Virus record (IMG/VR): IMGVR_UViG_3300036717_000119
Location: 1 to 39,051 of that record
Length of the DNA: 39,051 nt
Source of the DNA: a virus
Reading direction: 5' to 3' (one strand)
Each line of letters begins with the position of its first letter. Within the stretch, counting starts at the first letter, position 1. Under the pieces are notes generated by a model. It worked only from the letters and a program-made list of their open reading frames with translations, made no database searches and was not told where the DNA came from. Shown here piece by piece: positions 6,340 through 12,972 of this stretch. A program made the position numbers and the translations under genes.

Positions 6340-6567
6340 TCAGTTTCCGTAGCCGTAGCCGTCGCCGTAGCCGTCGCCGGAGCCGTAGCCGTAGCCGTCG
6401 CCGTCGCCGTAGCCGGAGCCGGAGCCGGAGCCGTAGCCGTAGCCGTAGCCGTAGCCGGAGCCGTAGCCGTCGCCGTCGCCGGAGCCGTAGCCGTAGCCGT
6501 AAACGGAGCGGTCGCCGGAGCCGTCGCCGGAGCCGTCGCCGTCCAGTGTTACCAGTTGCGTGAGCAT
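6340..6567 (-). CDS. Gly/Tyr/Asp/Ser dipeptide-repeat protein (75 aa)
   Basis: From ATG 6567 the protein reads MLTQLVTLDGDGSGDGSGD and then strict alternation of Gly with Tyr, Asp or Ser until the stop. It is coded by a hexanucleotide array. It overlaps the upstream gene by 19 nt. I recall similar short GYGDGSG-type ORFs beside WGTT.GLGEL proteins in other phages, which argues for a real gene, but no ribosome-binding site is evident and the repeat could be non-coding. Frame conservation is indirect support: every unit keeps Gly in this frame with no stop. Function unknown; possibly disordered or self-associating. Confidence 0.45.
   Translation of the reverse strand: MLTQLVTLDGDGSGDGSGDRSVYGYGYGSGDGDGYGSGYGYGYGYGSGSGSGYGDGDGYGYGSGDGYGDGYGYGN
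6347..6543 (-). repeat. Hexanucleotide array (GCCGTA/GCCGTC/GCCGGA)n
   Basis: About 33 consecutive 6-nt units starting CCGTAGCCGTAGCCGTCGCC. The third and sixth positions vary among a few bases, giving Gly-Tyr, Gly-Asp or Gly-Ser in the minus frame. There are several direct sub-repeats of GTAGCC. Confidence 0.95.
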
Positions 6568-6857
6568 TTGATAAAGCTGATTACGGCTCGCATCGGCAGC
6601 ACAACTTCGCCGACCATGTCCAGTTTCGTTTCGGGTTTCGGGCCGTCGATCAACTCCCCAAGACCTTGAGTCGTTCCCCATTTGCGAATGTTTCGGGCGT
6701 TTGTGATTGTCGCAAAGTCGCCATCAGTTTTGACGGTTCCGACATAGACAAATCCGCGATCAGCCACGACGATTTGAGTCCCCCATTCTTTTGGGGCTGG
6801 ATGTTGCGTTTGTTTTCCACCGACGGCGGACAACAGTTCATTTAGTTCGATTTGCAT
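6549..6857 (-). CDS. Conserved hypothetical phage protein (102 aa)
   Basis: The sequence contains GFVYVGTV, NARNIRKWGTTQGLGELIDGP and a C-terminal VLPMRAVISFI. I know this arrangement ('V.VG.V...A..IR.WGTT.GLG.L..GP......G.V..P..AVI') as a small conserved phage protein of unknown function, probably a compact beta-rich fold. It is the first gene of the minus-strand unit leaving the divergent control region. The ATG at 6857 follows CTGAACCAAAAAACACA, a leader without Shine-Dalgarno sequence. Confidence 0.75.
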   Translation of the reverse strand: MQIELNELLSAVGGKQTQHPAPKEWGTQIVVADRGFVYVGTVKTDGDFATITNARNIRKWGTTQGLGELIDGPKPETKLDMVGEVVLPMRAVISFIKCSRNW

Positions 6858-6927
6858 TGTGTTTTTTGGTTCAGCAGACTTCCGGCCTGCCAGCGGGTTA
6901 AATTAAGTCAAATTTCGGCAATCGCTC

Positions 6928-6951
6928 AAATGTCTCACGAGCCAGACATTT
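6928..6951. promoter_or_regulatory. Operator-like inverted repeat in the 6.9-kb control region
   Basis: AAATGTCT (6928-6935) and AGACATTT (6944-6951) form a perfect 8-bp dyad with an 8-nt spacer. It contains TGTCTCAC (6931-6938) followed by GACA, as in the two tandem elements at 37541-37580 in the other control region. It lies in the leader of the minus-strand unit. Confidence 0.6.
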
Positions 6952-7009
6952 ATTAACTGTAGGTCGGTTTTTTCGCTCATTGCACCGACAGTAGCGCCGG
7001 CCGGAAAAT

Positions 7010-7055
7010 AAGTCAATAAAAAAGTTGTTGACTTTCATTTGCGACATGATAATCT
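7010..7055. promoter_or_regulatory. Divergent promoters sharing a dyad over both -35 boxes
   Basis: AAGTCAA (7010-7016) and TTGACTT (7028-7034) are inverted copies. Rightward: TTGACT (7028-7033) with TAATCT 16 nt later, or TTGTTG (7025-7030) with GATAAT (7048-7053) at 17 nt spacing. Leftward on the minus strand: TTGACT (7016-7011), 17 nt, then TACTGT. The rightward start site would fall only a few bases before the HTH gene ATG at 7065. Confidence 0.55.
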
Positions 7056-7064
7056 ATTTTCGCA

Positions 7065-7244
7065 ATGGCAAAACCAACCTCAATCCCCGACGCGCTGAAG
7101 GCTTGGCGCAAACGGAGAAAGCTGACGCAGAACCAGGCGGCGCTGATTATCGGCGTGCAAAAGGAAACGTACATCAACTGGGAATACGGCAGGAACGAGC
7201 CTCAGCATTTAGCCAAAGAGGCGATGCTGAAAAAGATTAAGTAA
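7065..7244 (+). CDS. Small XRE/Cro-like HTH regulator (59 aa)
   Basis: It would bind DNA as a dimer and regulate phage promoters. The sequence MAKPTSIPDALKAWRKRRKLTQNQAALIIGVQ... has the classic XRE helix-turn-helix: RKRRKLTQNQAALIIGVQ for helices 1-3, then KETYINWEYGRNEP for the recognition and following helix. At 59 residues it is only the DNA-binding domain, as in Cro. There is no Shine-Dalgarno site and the predicted transcription start is close to the ATG, so it may be translated from a leaderless mRNA, as lambda cI is. It is first in the plus-strand unit and beside two candidate operators. No second, CI-sized repressor is seen. Confidence 0.85.
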   Translation: MAKPTSIPDALKAWRKRRKLTQNQAALIIGVQKETYINWEYGRNEPQHLAKEAMLKKIK

Positions 7245-7261
7245 CCGCCGACCGATTAATT

Positions 7262-7759
7262 ATGTTTCTTAAAAACTACACTTCCGACGTTCCAACAAGC
7301 CAGACAATTCACCGGATTGAGCAGGTGCTAATCCGCTGCGGGGCTGCCGGGATAACCAAGGAGTATGCGACCACTGCTGGAGAAATCGAAGCCCTATCGT
7401 TCCAAATCGAAACCCCCAATGGCAAAGTTTCGATCCGGCTTCCGGTGGACGTGCAGCGCGCTTGGGGTGCGCTTTGGACAGATTATGCCAATGGTGAAAA
7501 ACTATCCGATGACGGACAGAGAATCCAGTGGAATAGTCGAAAGAAAAAAGTGCGTGCAGACTTCAAGGAGCAGGCCTTGCGCACGGCCTGGAAAATAATG
7601 CAAGACTGGGTCGAAGTCCAAATGTCAATGATCCAGCTTAAGCAGGCGGAAACTCTTCAGGTGTTCCTGCCTTATGTGATTTCTTCGAGCGGCGAAACAA
7701 TATATCACAGGTTGGCTAATTCTGGCGTGGCAGGACTACTTCCGGAACGGGCTAAATAA
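7262..7759 (+). CDS. Conserved hypothetical phage protein (165 aa)
   Basis: Features are MFLKNYTSDVPTSQTIHRIEQVLIRCGAAGITKEY at the start, a central ISIRLP-type beta segment (KVSIRLPVDVQRAWGAL), and a long helix QALRTAWKIMQDWVEVQMSM ending ETLQVFLPYV. I recall phage proteins with the same order ('KNYTS.VP...TI..IE..L...GA..I.K.Y' ... 'AWK.M.DWVE.Q...I...QAE..QVFLPY'), all of unknown function, usually near recombination genes. No catalytic motif is visible. It is followed 2 nt later by the nuclease gene. Confidence 0.7.
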   Translation: MFLKNYTSDVPTSQTIHRIEQVLIRCGAAGITKEYATTAGEIEALSFQIETPNGKVSIRLPVDVQRAWGALWTDYANGEKLSDDGQRIQWNSRKKKVRADFKEQALRTAWKIMQDWVEVQMSMIQLKQAETLQVFLPYVISSSGETIYHRLANSGVAGLLPERAK

Positions 7760-7760
7760 C

Positions 7761-8249
7761 ATGATCACCCCACAACAAGGTGAAGAAATGAGGGCGCGAC
7801 TAGAGCGAGCGCGGGAGCGAGCGCGGCGCAAGCTGAAAGGCGAAAACCCGTTGCAGCCTTTGGCCGCTGAGGTCGTCGCCCAAGTCGCCCAGCCGCCGAT
7901 CAAAAAACGCATCAGGCAGAGCGCAAAACCGCTAATGAATAAGCTGGAGCAGGAATTTTTTAAAAGACTGGAGACCAGAGGAGCGGATTGTTCGACGTTC
8001 CCACTCATCGGCAGTCTTCGCGCGCAGGCTCTAAAATTCAAGATTGCCAACAACGCTTTTTACAAGCCGGACATAACTGGATTTTGCGATGGACGATTGC
8101 ACGCATGGGAGGTCAAAGGCAACAAAGGCAAAAACATCGACCGTGGAAAGCTGGCGCTTAAAGTCGCCGCCTCAGCATGGCCGGAGGTGGTTTTTATCCT
8201 CGCTTGGAAAACTGACGGCCAGTGGAACGAGCAGCGCATTTTACCGTAA
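7761..8249 (+). CDS. PD-(D/E)XK nuclease, DUF1064-like
   Basis: The C-terminal half (about 60-162) has LEQEFFKRLE, then ALKFKIANNAFYKPDITGF with Asp104, then LHAWEVKGNKG with Glu117-x-Lys119, then ALKVAASAWPEVVFILAW. The D...ExK spacing and following helix/strand match restriction-endonuclease-fold phage nucleases of the DUF1064/VRR-NUC type, which may cut branched or single-stranded DNA. The first 55 residues are a basic coiled helix rich in Arg and Ala. It sits before the ERF and exonuclease genes, in keeping with a recombination role. The ATG at 7761 has no strong ribosome-binding site. Confidence 0.75.
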   Translation: MITPQQGEEMRARLERARERARRKLKGENPLQPLAAEVVAQVAQPPIKKRIRQSAKPLMNKLEQEFFKRLETRGADCSTFPLIGSLRAQALKFKIANNAFYKPDITGFCDGRLHAWEVKGNKGKNIDRGKLALKVAASAWPEVVFILAWKTDGQWNEQRILP

Positions 8250-8274
8250 TTGAAATCGTCCAAACCACACAACC

Positions 8275-9450
8275 ATGAACACTGAAAACACTGAAACACC
8301 AAAAACCGTTGAAGTCGAAGTCGTCCAAGACGACAAACTTGTAAAATTCGCCAGCCAAACCGGGCTTGAAGCCGCGAAGGTTGCGAGTCTTGCTGAAACA
8401 TTCCGCCCCCTATTTAACAAGAGTCGGGCCGCAATTGATGAAGCGAAAGGCGTTGCCGAATCCGTGAAGGATGCGACCTGCGCAAGGGAAATCCGAAAGG
8501 CTCGCGCTTGCCGCCTGGCCCTGCGCGCCGTGCGCCTGGAAAGCGATGAGACCCGAAAGCGCGAAAAACAGTCAGCCCTGCTTTACGGCAAGGCCGTCGA
8601 TGGCTTCCACAACATCCTGATGGCCGATCTATCGCCTGTCGAAACCGCCTTGCAGGAAGCCGAAGACACCGCCGAACGTGCCGAGGCTGCGCGCCTGTCC
8701 GCGCTCAAAGTGTCCCGCGAGGCCGAGTTGCGCCCGGTGACGGATGGGCCGATCCTTGGCGACCTGTCGGAATTGTCCGAGGAGCAGTTTGACAAGCTCC
8801 TGTCTGACGCCAAGCTGTTGCGCCAGGCGAAGATTGACGCGGCTGCCAAGGCTGAGGCCGAGGCGAAAGCCAAAGCAGAAGCTGACCGTGCCGAGCGCGA
8901 GCGCATCGCCGCTGAGAATGCGCGACTGAAGGCTGAGGCGGAGGCCCGCGAGGCCGCCGCGAAAGCCGAGCGCGAGGCCGCCGCCGCCAAGCTGGCCGAG
9001 GAGCGCGCCGCCGCTGAGGCTGCCGCGAAGGCTGCCGCTGAAGCCGCACGCAAGGAACGTGAGGCCATCGAAGCGAAGGCGAAGGCTGAACGGGAGGCGG
9101 CGGAGGCCAAAGCCAGAGAGGAGCGCGCCGCCGCTGAGGAGGTTGCCCGCAAAGAGCGGTTGGTGTTGCAGGCGCGGGCTGAGGTCGAACGCCAGAAGCT
9201 CGCCGCTGCCGAGGCGGAAGCGCAACGACTGCGCGATGCTGAGGCCAAACGCCAGACGGAAGCCGCCGCCGCGAAAAAGAAAGCCGAGGCCGCCCCGGAC
9301 AACGCCAAAGCTCAGGCATTTGCAAATGTGCTGCGCGCGCTGCCGCTACCCACATTCCAGCATTCGCCGCAATTCTCGAATCTTGGAAACAAAGTCGAGT
9401 CGCTCGCAAAATGGATCGAAGGCCAGATTAAGGAGGGGGAGCTGATATGA
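8275..9450 (+). CDS. Ala/Glu-rich coiled-coil protein of the recombination region
   Basis: Residues 1-165 are a mixed helical domain (…REIRKARACRLALRAVRLESDETRKREKQ…). Residues about 185-345 are an almost uninterrupted Ala/Glu/Lys/Arg heptad-type coiled coil. A short C-terminal domain ends KVESLAKWIEGQIKEGELI. Phage proteins with this design, some placed in DUF1351, commonly precede ERF or RecT genes; the role is unclear, perhaps as an accessory to recombination. The GCC/GAG-rich coding DNA creates three long open frames on the opposite strand. The leader CCAAACCACACAACC lacks a Shine-Dalgarno site. The stop overlaps the next start by 4 nt. Confidence 0.75.
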   Translation: MNTENTETPKTVEVEVVQDDKLVKFASQTGLEAAKVASLAETFRPLFNKSRAAIDEAKGVAESVKDATCAREIRKARACRLALRAVRLESDETRKREKQSALLYGKAVDGFHNILMADLSPVETALQEAEDTAERAEAARLSALKVSREAELRPVTDGPILGDLSELSEEQFDKLLSDAKLLRQAKIDAAAKAEAEAKAKAEADRAERERIAAENARLKAEAEAREAAAKAEREAAAAKLAEERAAAEAAAKAAAEAARKEREAIEAKAKAEREAAEAKAREERAAAEEVARKERLVLQARAEVERQKLAAAEAEAQRLRDAEAKRQTEAAAAKKKAEAAPDNAKAQAFANVLRALPLPTFQHSPQFSNLGNKVESLAKWIEGQIKEGELI

Positions 9451-9683
9451 CCGTCACAATTACCGTCGAGAGGGAAGTTGAGGTTGAGATTGAATACACG
9501 CCAGCCTGCCGAGGTGCCCGCGATTCGTGCGGAGGGGTGCGCGGGGCAGGTCCGCCGCTTGAACCAGACACGCCAGAAAGCTGGGAATTCGTCAAGGCAA
9601 CTTTGGACGGGAAGGAAATCGAACTGACTAGGTCGGAAATCAAAGAGGCCGAACAACAGGCCAGAGAGGAAGGTGAAGAATGA
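9447..9683 (+). CDS. Small hypothetical phage protein (78 aa)
   Basis: It starts in ATGA overlap behind AAGGAGGGGGAG, a very strong ribosome-binding site. The sequence MTVTITVEREVEVEIEYTPACRGARDSCGG... ends in KEIELTRSEIKEAEQQAREEGEE. I know similar proteins ('V.VEIE....PG.RGA.D..G.P.EPD.P...E......G.EIELT..E...AE') as small conserved phage proteins of unknown function. It overlaps the ERF gene by 4 nt. Confidence 0.75.
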   Translation: MTVTITVEREVEVEIEYTPACRGARDSCGGVRGAGPPLEPDTPESWEFVKATLDGKEIELTRSEIKEAEQQAREEGEE

Positions 9684-10417
9684 ACACAGACAACGAATTG
9701 CCCCTGGCGACCACGCAGCGAATGGACGTTGCGCCGGTCGATCCAGTGAGTGGCGGAATATCAATCCAGCAGGCTTTCCAAGCGGCAGCCACGCGCACAT
9801 TAGACAAGGAAAGCCTGTCCGTGATGAAGGAGTTGTTAGCTATGGACGCCGAGCAGAAATTTAACGACGCATTTGTGGCGCTGCAAAAAGACATGCCCGT
9901 CATCGTGGCCCAGACGGTCATAAAAAATCGCGGAAAATACGAGCGTTTCGAGGATGTTATGGACAAAATCCAGCCCGTTCTTTCCAAGCATGGCTTCACT
10001 GTTTCGTTCGACCAAGATTTTGACGAAAAGCGAATTATCACCAAATGCCACCTGAAGCGCGGCACGCATACGCAAACAAACTCGTTTGCGGTGCGTACCG
10101 GGCCGGCTGACACCGACACGCAATCGGACTGCAAAGCGGCCACCACGGCGAAGCGCAACGCCCTGCTGCAAGCCCTTAACATAGTCATTCGTCAGGACAT
10201 ATTGACCGAGGAGCATGACGCCCACATTGAGGGTGATCCGAACGCCAAGGTGACGCCGGAGCAGGCGGCCGAGTTGGAGCATCGATGTCAGATGACAAAT
10301 TCAATCGTCCCGGCATTTCTAAAGTTCGCCAATGCCACCCGGTTTTCGGACATACCGGCGAATAAATATGCGGAATGCGATCAAATGTTGCGCCGGAAGG
10401 AGCAGGCTGGCCGATGA
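9680..10417 (+). CDS. erf: ERF-family single-strand annealing recombinase
   Basis: ERF proteins anneal complementary single strands and promote phage recombination or circularisation. The diagnostic region is residues 55-175: FNDAFVALQKDMPVI, KNRGKYERFEDVMDKIQPVLSKHGFTV and DTDTQSDCKAATTAKRNALLQAL. The last 70 residues are a linker and a helical tail. ATG at 9680 lies behind GGAAGGTGAAG and overlaps the previous stop. Its partner, a YqaJ-type exonuclease, follows with a 4-nt overlap, forming an annealase-exonuclease pair like lambda Bet/Exo. Confidence 0.92.
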   Translation: MNTDNELPLATTQRMDVAPVDPVSGGISIQQAFQAAATRTLDKESLSVMKELLAMDAEQKFNDAFVALQKDMPVIVAQTVIKNRGKYERFEDVMDKIQPVLSKHGFTVSFDQDFDEKRIITKCHLKRGTHTQTNSFAVRTGPADTDTQSDCKAATTAKRNALLQALNIVIRQDILTEEHDAHIEGDPNAKVTPEQAAELEHRCQMTNSIVPAFLKFANATRFSDIPANKYAECDQMLRRKEQAGR

Positions 10418-11112
10418 AAATTCACAACATGGAACAAGGTGGGGTGGACTGGTCTATCATGCGTTCAGGCAAGGTGACAGCCAGCGGCATGGACAGCCTA
10501 ATCACCCCTCTTGGAAAAGTCCGAACCGGCGAAGGAGTCAAGACGTACATGACCGAGCTTCTCGCGGAAAGGTGGATTGGCGGCCCGCTGCCTGCCGTCC
10601 AGGGGGTTTGGGATTTGGACCAAGGCAAAATCCTTGAGGAGTATGCCCGACCCGCCTTCACGCTGGAAACCGGACTTGAGGTCGCAACGGTCGGATTCAT
10701 CGAACACGACAACGGGCGTATGGGCGCGTCACCGGACGGGCTTGTGATTGGCCGGCAGGCGGGACTTGAAATCAAATGTCCACACATCGAAAATCACATC
10801 CGGTATTTGCTTGACGGAAAAGTGCCGCAGCAATACGTCGCGCAGGTTCAGTTTTCGATGCTGGTTACTGGGTACCCGCAATGGTACTTCTGCTCATTTC
10901 GCCGTTCGTTTCCACCGCTGGTCGTGCTGGTGGATCGCGACGATAAATTTCACGCGGCAATGGAGGATGCCCTTGCCGGATTCTTTGCCGACCTTGACGC
11001 GGCATATAAGCGGCTCTGCGAGTTTAATGGCGGTCCTCCGCCGGTCAAGCAAACATCAATGCCGCTTCAATACGAACCCGAAACCTCCGACAAGCCCGAC
11101 GTGGGAAATTGA
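10414..11112 (+). CDS. YqaJ/lambda-Exo family exonuclease
   Basis: It would degrade one strand of double-stranded DNA to feed the ERF annealase. Catalytic residues fit the PD-(D/E)XK exonuclease plan: Glu75 or Glu76 in ILEEYARP, Asp108 in ASPDGLV (105-111), and Glu119-Ile-Lys121 in LEIKCP. PQQYVAQVQFSMLVTG (138-153) matches the following helix of the family. The start at 10414 is chosen over upstream codons because of GGAAGGAG and the ATGA overlap with the ERF stop. The length of 232 residues is normal. Confidence 0.92.
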   Translation: MKIHNMEQGGVDWSIMRSGKVTASGMDSLITPLGKVRTGEGVKTYMTELLAERWIGGPLPAVQGVWDLDQGKILEEYARPAFTLETGLEVATVGFIEHDNGRMGASPDGLVIGRQAGLEIKCPHIENHIRYLLDGKVPQQYVAQVQFSMLVTGYPQWYFCSFRRSFPPLVVLVDRDDKFHAAMEDALAGFFADLDAAYKRLCEFNGGPPPVKQTSMPLQYEPETSDKPDVGN

Positions 11113-11115
11113 TAT

Positions 11116-11679
11116 ATGAACCCAATAGAGCTATTCCACAAAAACGGCAAATCAGCCGGCGTATTTTATTGCTACAAGTGCCACTGTGTAGCAAAATCCA
11201 AGGATGCGGCAGAAGAATGCTGCACTCCAACTCTGTGCAAATTCTGCGGCAAGCCATGCCGTCAATATCACACATGCTGCGACGATTGCAGTAAATCTCA
11301 ATCAGTCAAAGCCGAGCAAGAACGATTTGATAAAGCTGAGAAGTTGACAAAGTGGGACGGATGGGTTTTCTCTGCTGGACTCGGATTTCATGACGGATTC
11401 GCGGAATCTGTATCCGACTTGCTAGACCAATTGGATGACGACGAGGCTCCTGAGTATGTCTGGGCTTGCGATCCAGACAACTTCGCTGTGGCAAGCATTG
11501 ATGATGTGATTAGGCCGATATTGGAGAACGAAGCCGCTTACGAAGGGTTCGGCTCTGGCCATCTTAACGGAATCGACGAACTGAAAGCGGCCATCGACCA
11601 ATTCAACGAATCTAATAAGCACATAGTCAGCTATGCGCCAAACTTTAAAAAAGCCGTTCTAATCCAGAAACAGAATTGA
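11116..11679 (+). CDS. Cysteine-rich zinc-ribbon protein (187 aa)
   Basis: The first 65 residues have many paired cysteines (YCYKCHC, CCTPTLCKFCGKPC, CCDDC), enough for two zinc sites. The remainder is acidic, with DGWVFSAGLGFHDGFAESVSDLLDQLDDD, YVWACDP and NKHIVSYAPNFKKAVLI. I recall phage proteins with the same plan, all of unknown function. It lies 3 nt after the exonuclease gene, has no Shine-Dalgarno site, and is the longest of the run of accessory genes ending this unit. Confidence 0.75.
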   Translation: MNPIELFHKNGKSAGVFYCYKCHCVAKSKDAAEECCTPTLCKFCGKPCRQYHTCCDDCSKSQSVKAEQERFDKAEKLTKWDGWVFSAGLGFHDGFAESVSDLLDQLDDDEAPEYVWACDPDNFAVASIDDVIRPILENEAAYEGFGSGHLNGIDELKAAIDQFNESNKHIVSYAPNFKKAVLIQKQN

Positions 11680-11680
11680 T

Positions 11681-12034
11681 ATGACCGACCAAGACCAAAT
11701 CGCGGCGTTGAACGAACTGGCCGGCTGGCGGCTGGAAAAACATCACAACCAGTGGGATGTAGAGGCGATGGAAAGTCGCTCATGGGAAAGCTGGATCGGA
11801 CCTGACAAAGATTCTGGCGACGAGCCGCCGGACTGGCTGAAATCGCGCGATGCCAGCGTTGAGTTGAGGCTGAAGGTGTGCGCTGGTAAAACCGAGCGTG
11901 TCTTATGGCTGAATCACGCCCGAGTTATTCTCCATAGCAGAACCAAGCATGCGAGCGATTTTGACGTAGCCGGAATCACACCCCGCGAAGACTGCGAGGC
12001 GATCCTTCGCGCAACTGGAAAGTGGAAGGACTGA
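11681..12034 (+). CDS. Hypothetical protein (117 aa)
   Basis: It starts 1 nt after the previous stop. Residues 1-40 (LNELAGWRLEKHHNQWDVEAMES) and the C-terminus (FDVAGITPREDCEAILRATGKWKD) suggest a small phage protein with an early helix and a C-terminal 'P...C.AIL.A.G.W' motif, as in DUF2591-like proteins. The assignment is weak. No catalytic residues are evident. Confidence 0.65.
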   Translation: MTDQDQIAALNELAGWRLEKHHNQWDVEAMESRSWESWIGPDKDSGDEPPDWLKSRDASVELRLKVCAGKTERVLWLNHARVILHSRTKHASDFDVAGITPREDCEAILRATGKWKD

Positions 12035-12036
12035 TT

Positions 12037-12222
12037 ATGGGGCGCACAATTAGAGCCTTAACTTTGGCAAGTATTGCTGTTTTTTGCGTTATCTTTGAGT
12101 GCCTGACGGCCGTAAAGTTATTCTTCTGGTTTGAAGAAAATCTGTACACCGACAACATGTTTTTTGCGCTTGGATCATGCTGGGTGATTCTGGCTATTGT
12201 CTTTTATAGAAACAAATTGTGA
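12037..12222 (+). CDS. Small membrane protein, two TM segments (61 aa)
   Basis: ATG at 12037 is preferred over 12022 because GTGGAAGGACTG gives a ribosome-binding site. Residues about 9-31 (LASIAVFCVIFECLTAVKLFF) and 43-57 (MFFALGSCWVILAIVFY) are hydrophobic, with a short acidic loop between them. Size and topology would suit a small holin or a membrane-acting exclusion protein, but neither is shown by sequence. Confidence 0.6.
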   Translation: MGRTIRALTLASIAVFCVIFECLTAVKLFFWFEENLYTDNMFFALGSCWVILAIVFYRNKL

Positions 12223-12241
12223 AACCCGACAAAACACCAAC

Positions 12242-12382
12242 ATGAACAACGAACCATGCGAATTCCTGCCGGTCAAAGACTGGAACGAGAAACCAGAACC
12301 GCGGTTCCGTGGCCATTTCCTGCTTGGGGTGTTCGTCGGGATTGTCATCGGCGCGGCTATTGTAAAAATGCTGATGATGTGA
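12242..12382 (+). CDS. Small single-pass membrane protein (46 aa)
   Basis: Starting at ATG 12242 (leader GACAAAACACCAAC, no Shine-Dalgarno), the polar N-terminal 25 residues are followed by HFLLGVFVGIVIGAAIVKMLMM, one glycine-rich membrane helix at the very C-terminus. This is a tail-anchor layout. A longer in-frame start at 12197 exists but overlaps the previous gene. Function unknown. Confidence 0.55.
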   Translation: MNNEPCEFLPVKDWNEKPEPRFRGHFLLGVFVGIVIGAAIVKMLMM

Positions 12383-12403
12383 TTTAGCAAACCAACCAAA
12401 CTT

Positions 12404-12796
12404 ATGACAAAAGAACAAGCAAAGAAACTGATGAAGTTAACTCCTGAAATTAAGGCGTACGCTGATGGGAAGGATGTTGAGTTTGAACATCCAGTCAGGG
12501 GTTGGGTTATGGGAAAAAATCCCGATTTCAATCCAGATTTAAACTGGCGCATCGCCCCTGAACCTCCGACCAAGAAACTGCGCGAGTGGAAACCGGAGGA
12601 GGTGCCTCTCGATGCGTGGTATGCTACGATGAATGCTTTGCGTACAATGTATAGAATGCAATTCACTTATATTATTAATGACATTCGCTACTTTCGATTC
12701 GACGGTGGAGATTATAACGCATTTGATTTGATGAATAATTGGATGCACTCCCTCGACCAAGGCAAAACCTGGCTCCCGTGCGGAGTCGAAGAGTGA
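12404..12796 (+). CDS. Hypothetical protein (130 aa)
   Basis: It is preceded by the leader GCAAACCAACCAAACTT rather than a Shine-Dalgarno site. The first third contains IKAYADGKDVEFEHPVRGWVMG and WRIAPEPP, a pattern I recall in small phage proteins ('A...GK.IE........W.......F.....YRI.P'). The C-terminal half is aromatic and Asn-rich (YIINDIRYFRFDGGDYN...). It is the last gene of the plus-strand recombination unit and converges on the tail fibre gene. Confidence 0.65.
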   Translation: MTKEQAKKLMKLTPEIKAYADGKDVEFEHPVRGWVMGKNPDFNPDLNWRIAPEPPTKKLREWKPEEVPLDAWYATMNALRTMYRMQFTYIINDIRYFRFDGGDYNAFDLMNNWMHSLDQGKTWLPCGVEE

Positions 12797-12972
12797 CTTT
12801 TATCCTCCCATCGCCGGGCCGGTCCTCGGGCGCTTCAAATGTCGCCCGCTGGTCCGAGGGAATCGGATGGCTGCACGGCCTGTCGCCGTTCGGTCGCCGG
12901 GGTCGGCGAGGGAGGGTTTCAATCGCTCGTCAGGTAGTCGGGCGGGTCGTCGTCAGGATCGTCAGTCATAAA
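12797..12972. other. Convergent intergenic region
   Basis: This 176-nt gap separates the ends of the plus recombination unit and the minus late unit. TCGCCG (12894-12899) and CGGCGA (12904-12909) give a short hairpin, a weak terminator candidate. On the minus strand a 16-codon ORF (12969-12919), very acidic (MTDDPDDDPPDYLTSD), starts 3 nt after the tail fibre stop; it has no ribosome-binding site and I do not call it a gene. Confidence 0.45.

Noticed and set aside
6228-6563. Plus-strand Arg-Ser repeat ORF
   Set aside because: Opposite-strand reading of the hexanucleotide array; no ribosome-binding site, and it runs against the operon.
7025-7240. Plus-strand ORF overlapping the HTH gene in another frame
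   Set aside because: The frame from 7065 gives a complete XRE helix-turn-helix protein, while this one gives no motif.
8583-9409. Three long minus-strand ORFs (up to 241 codons) opposite the coiled-coil gene
   Set aside because: They are Ala/Ser/Arg-rich mirror images of GCC/GAG-rich coding DNA; stops are simply rare on the other strand.
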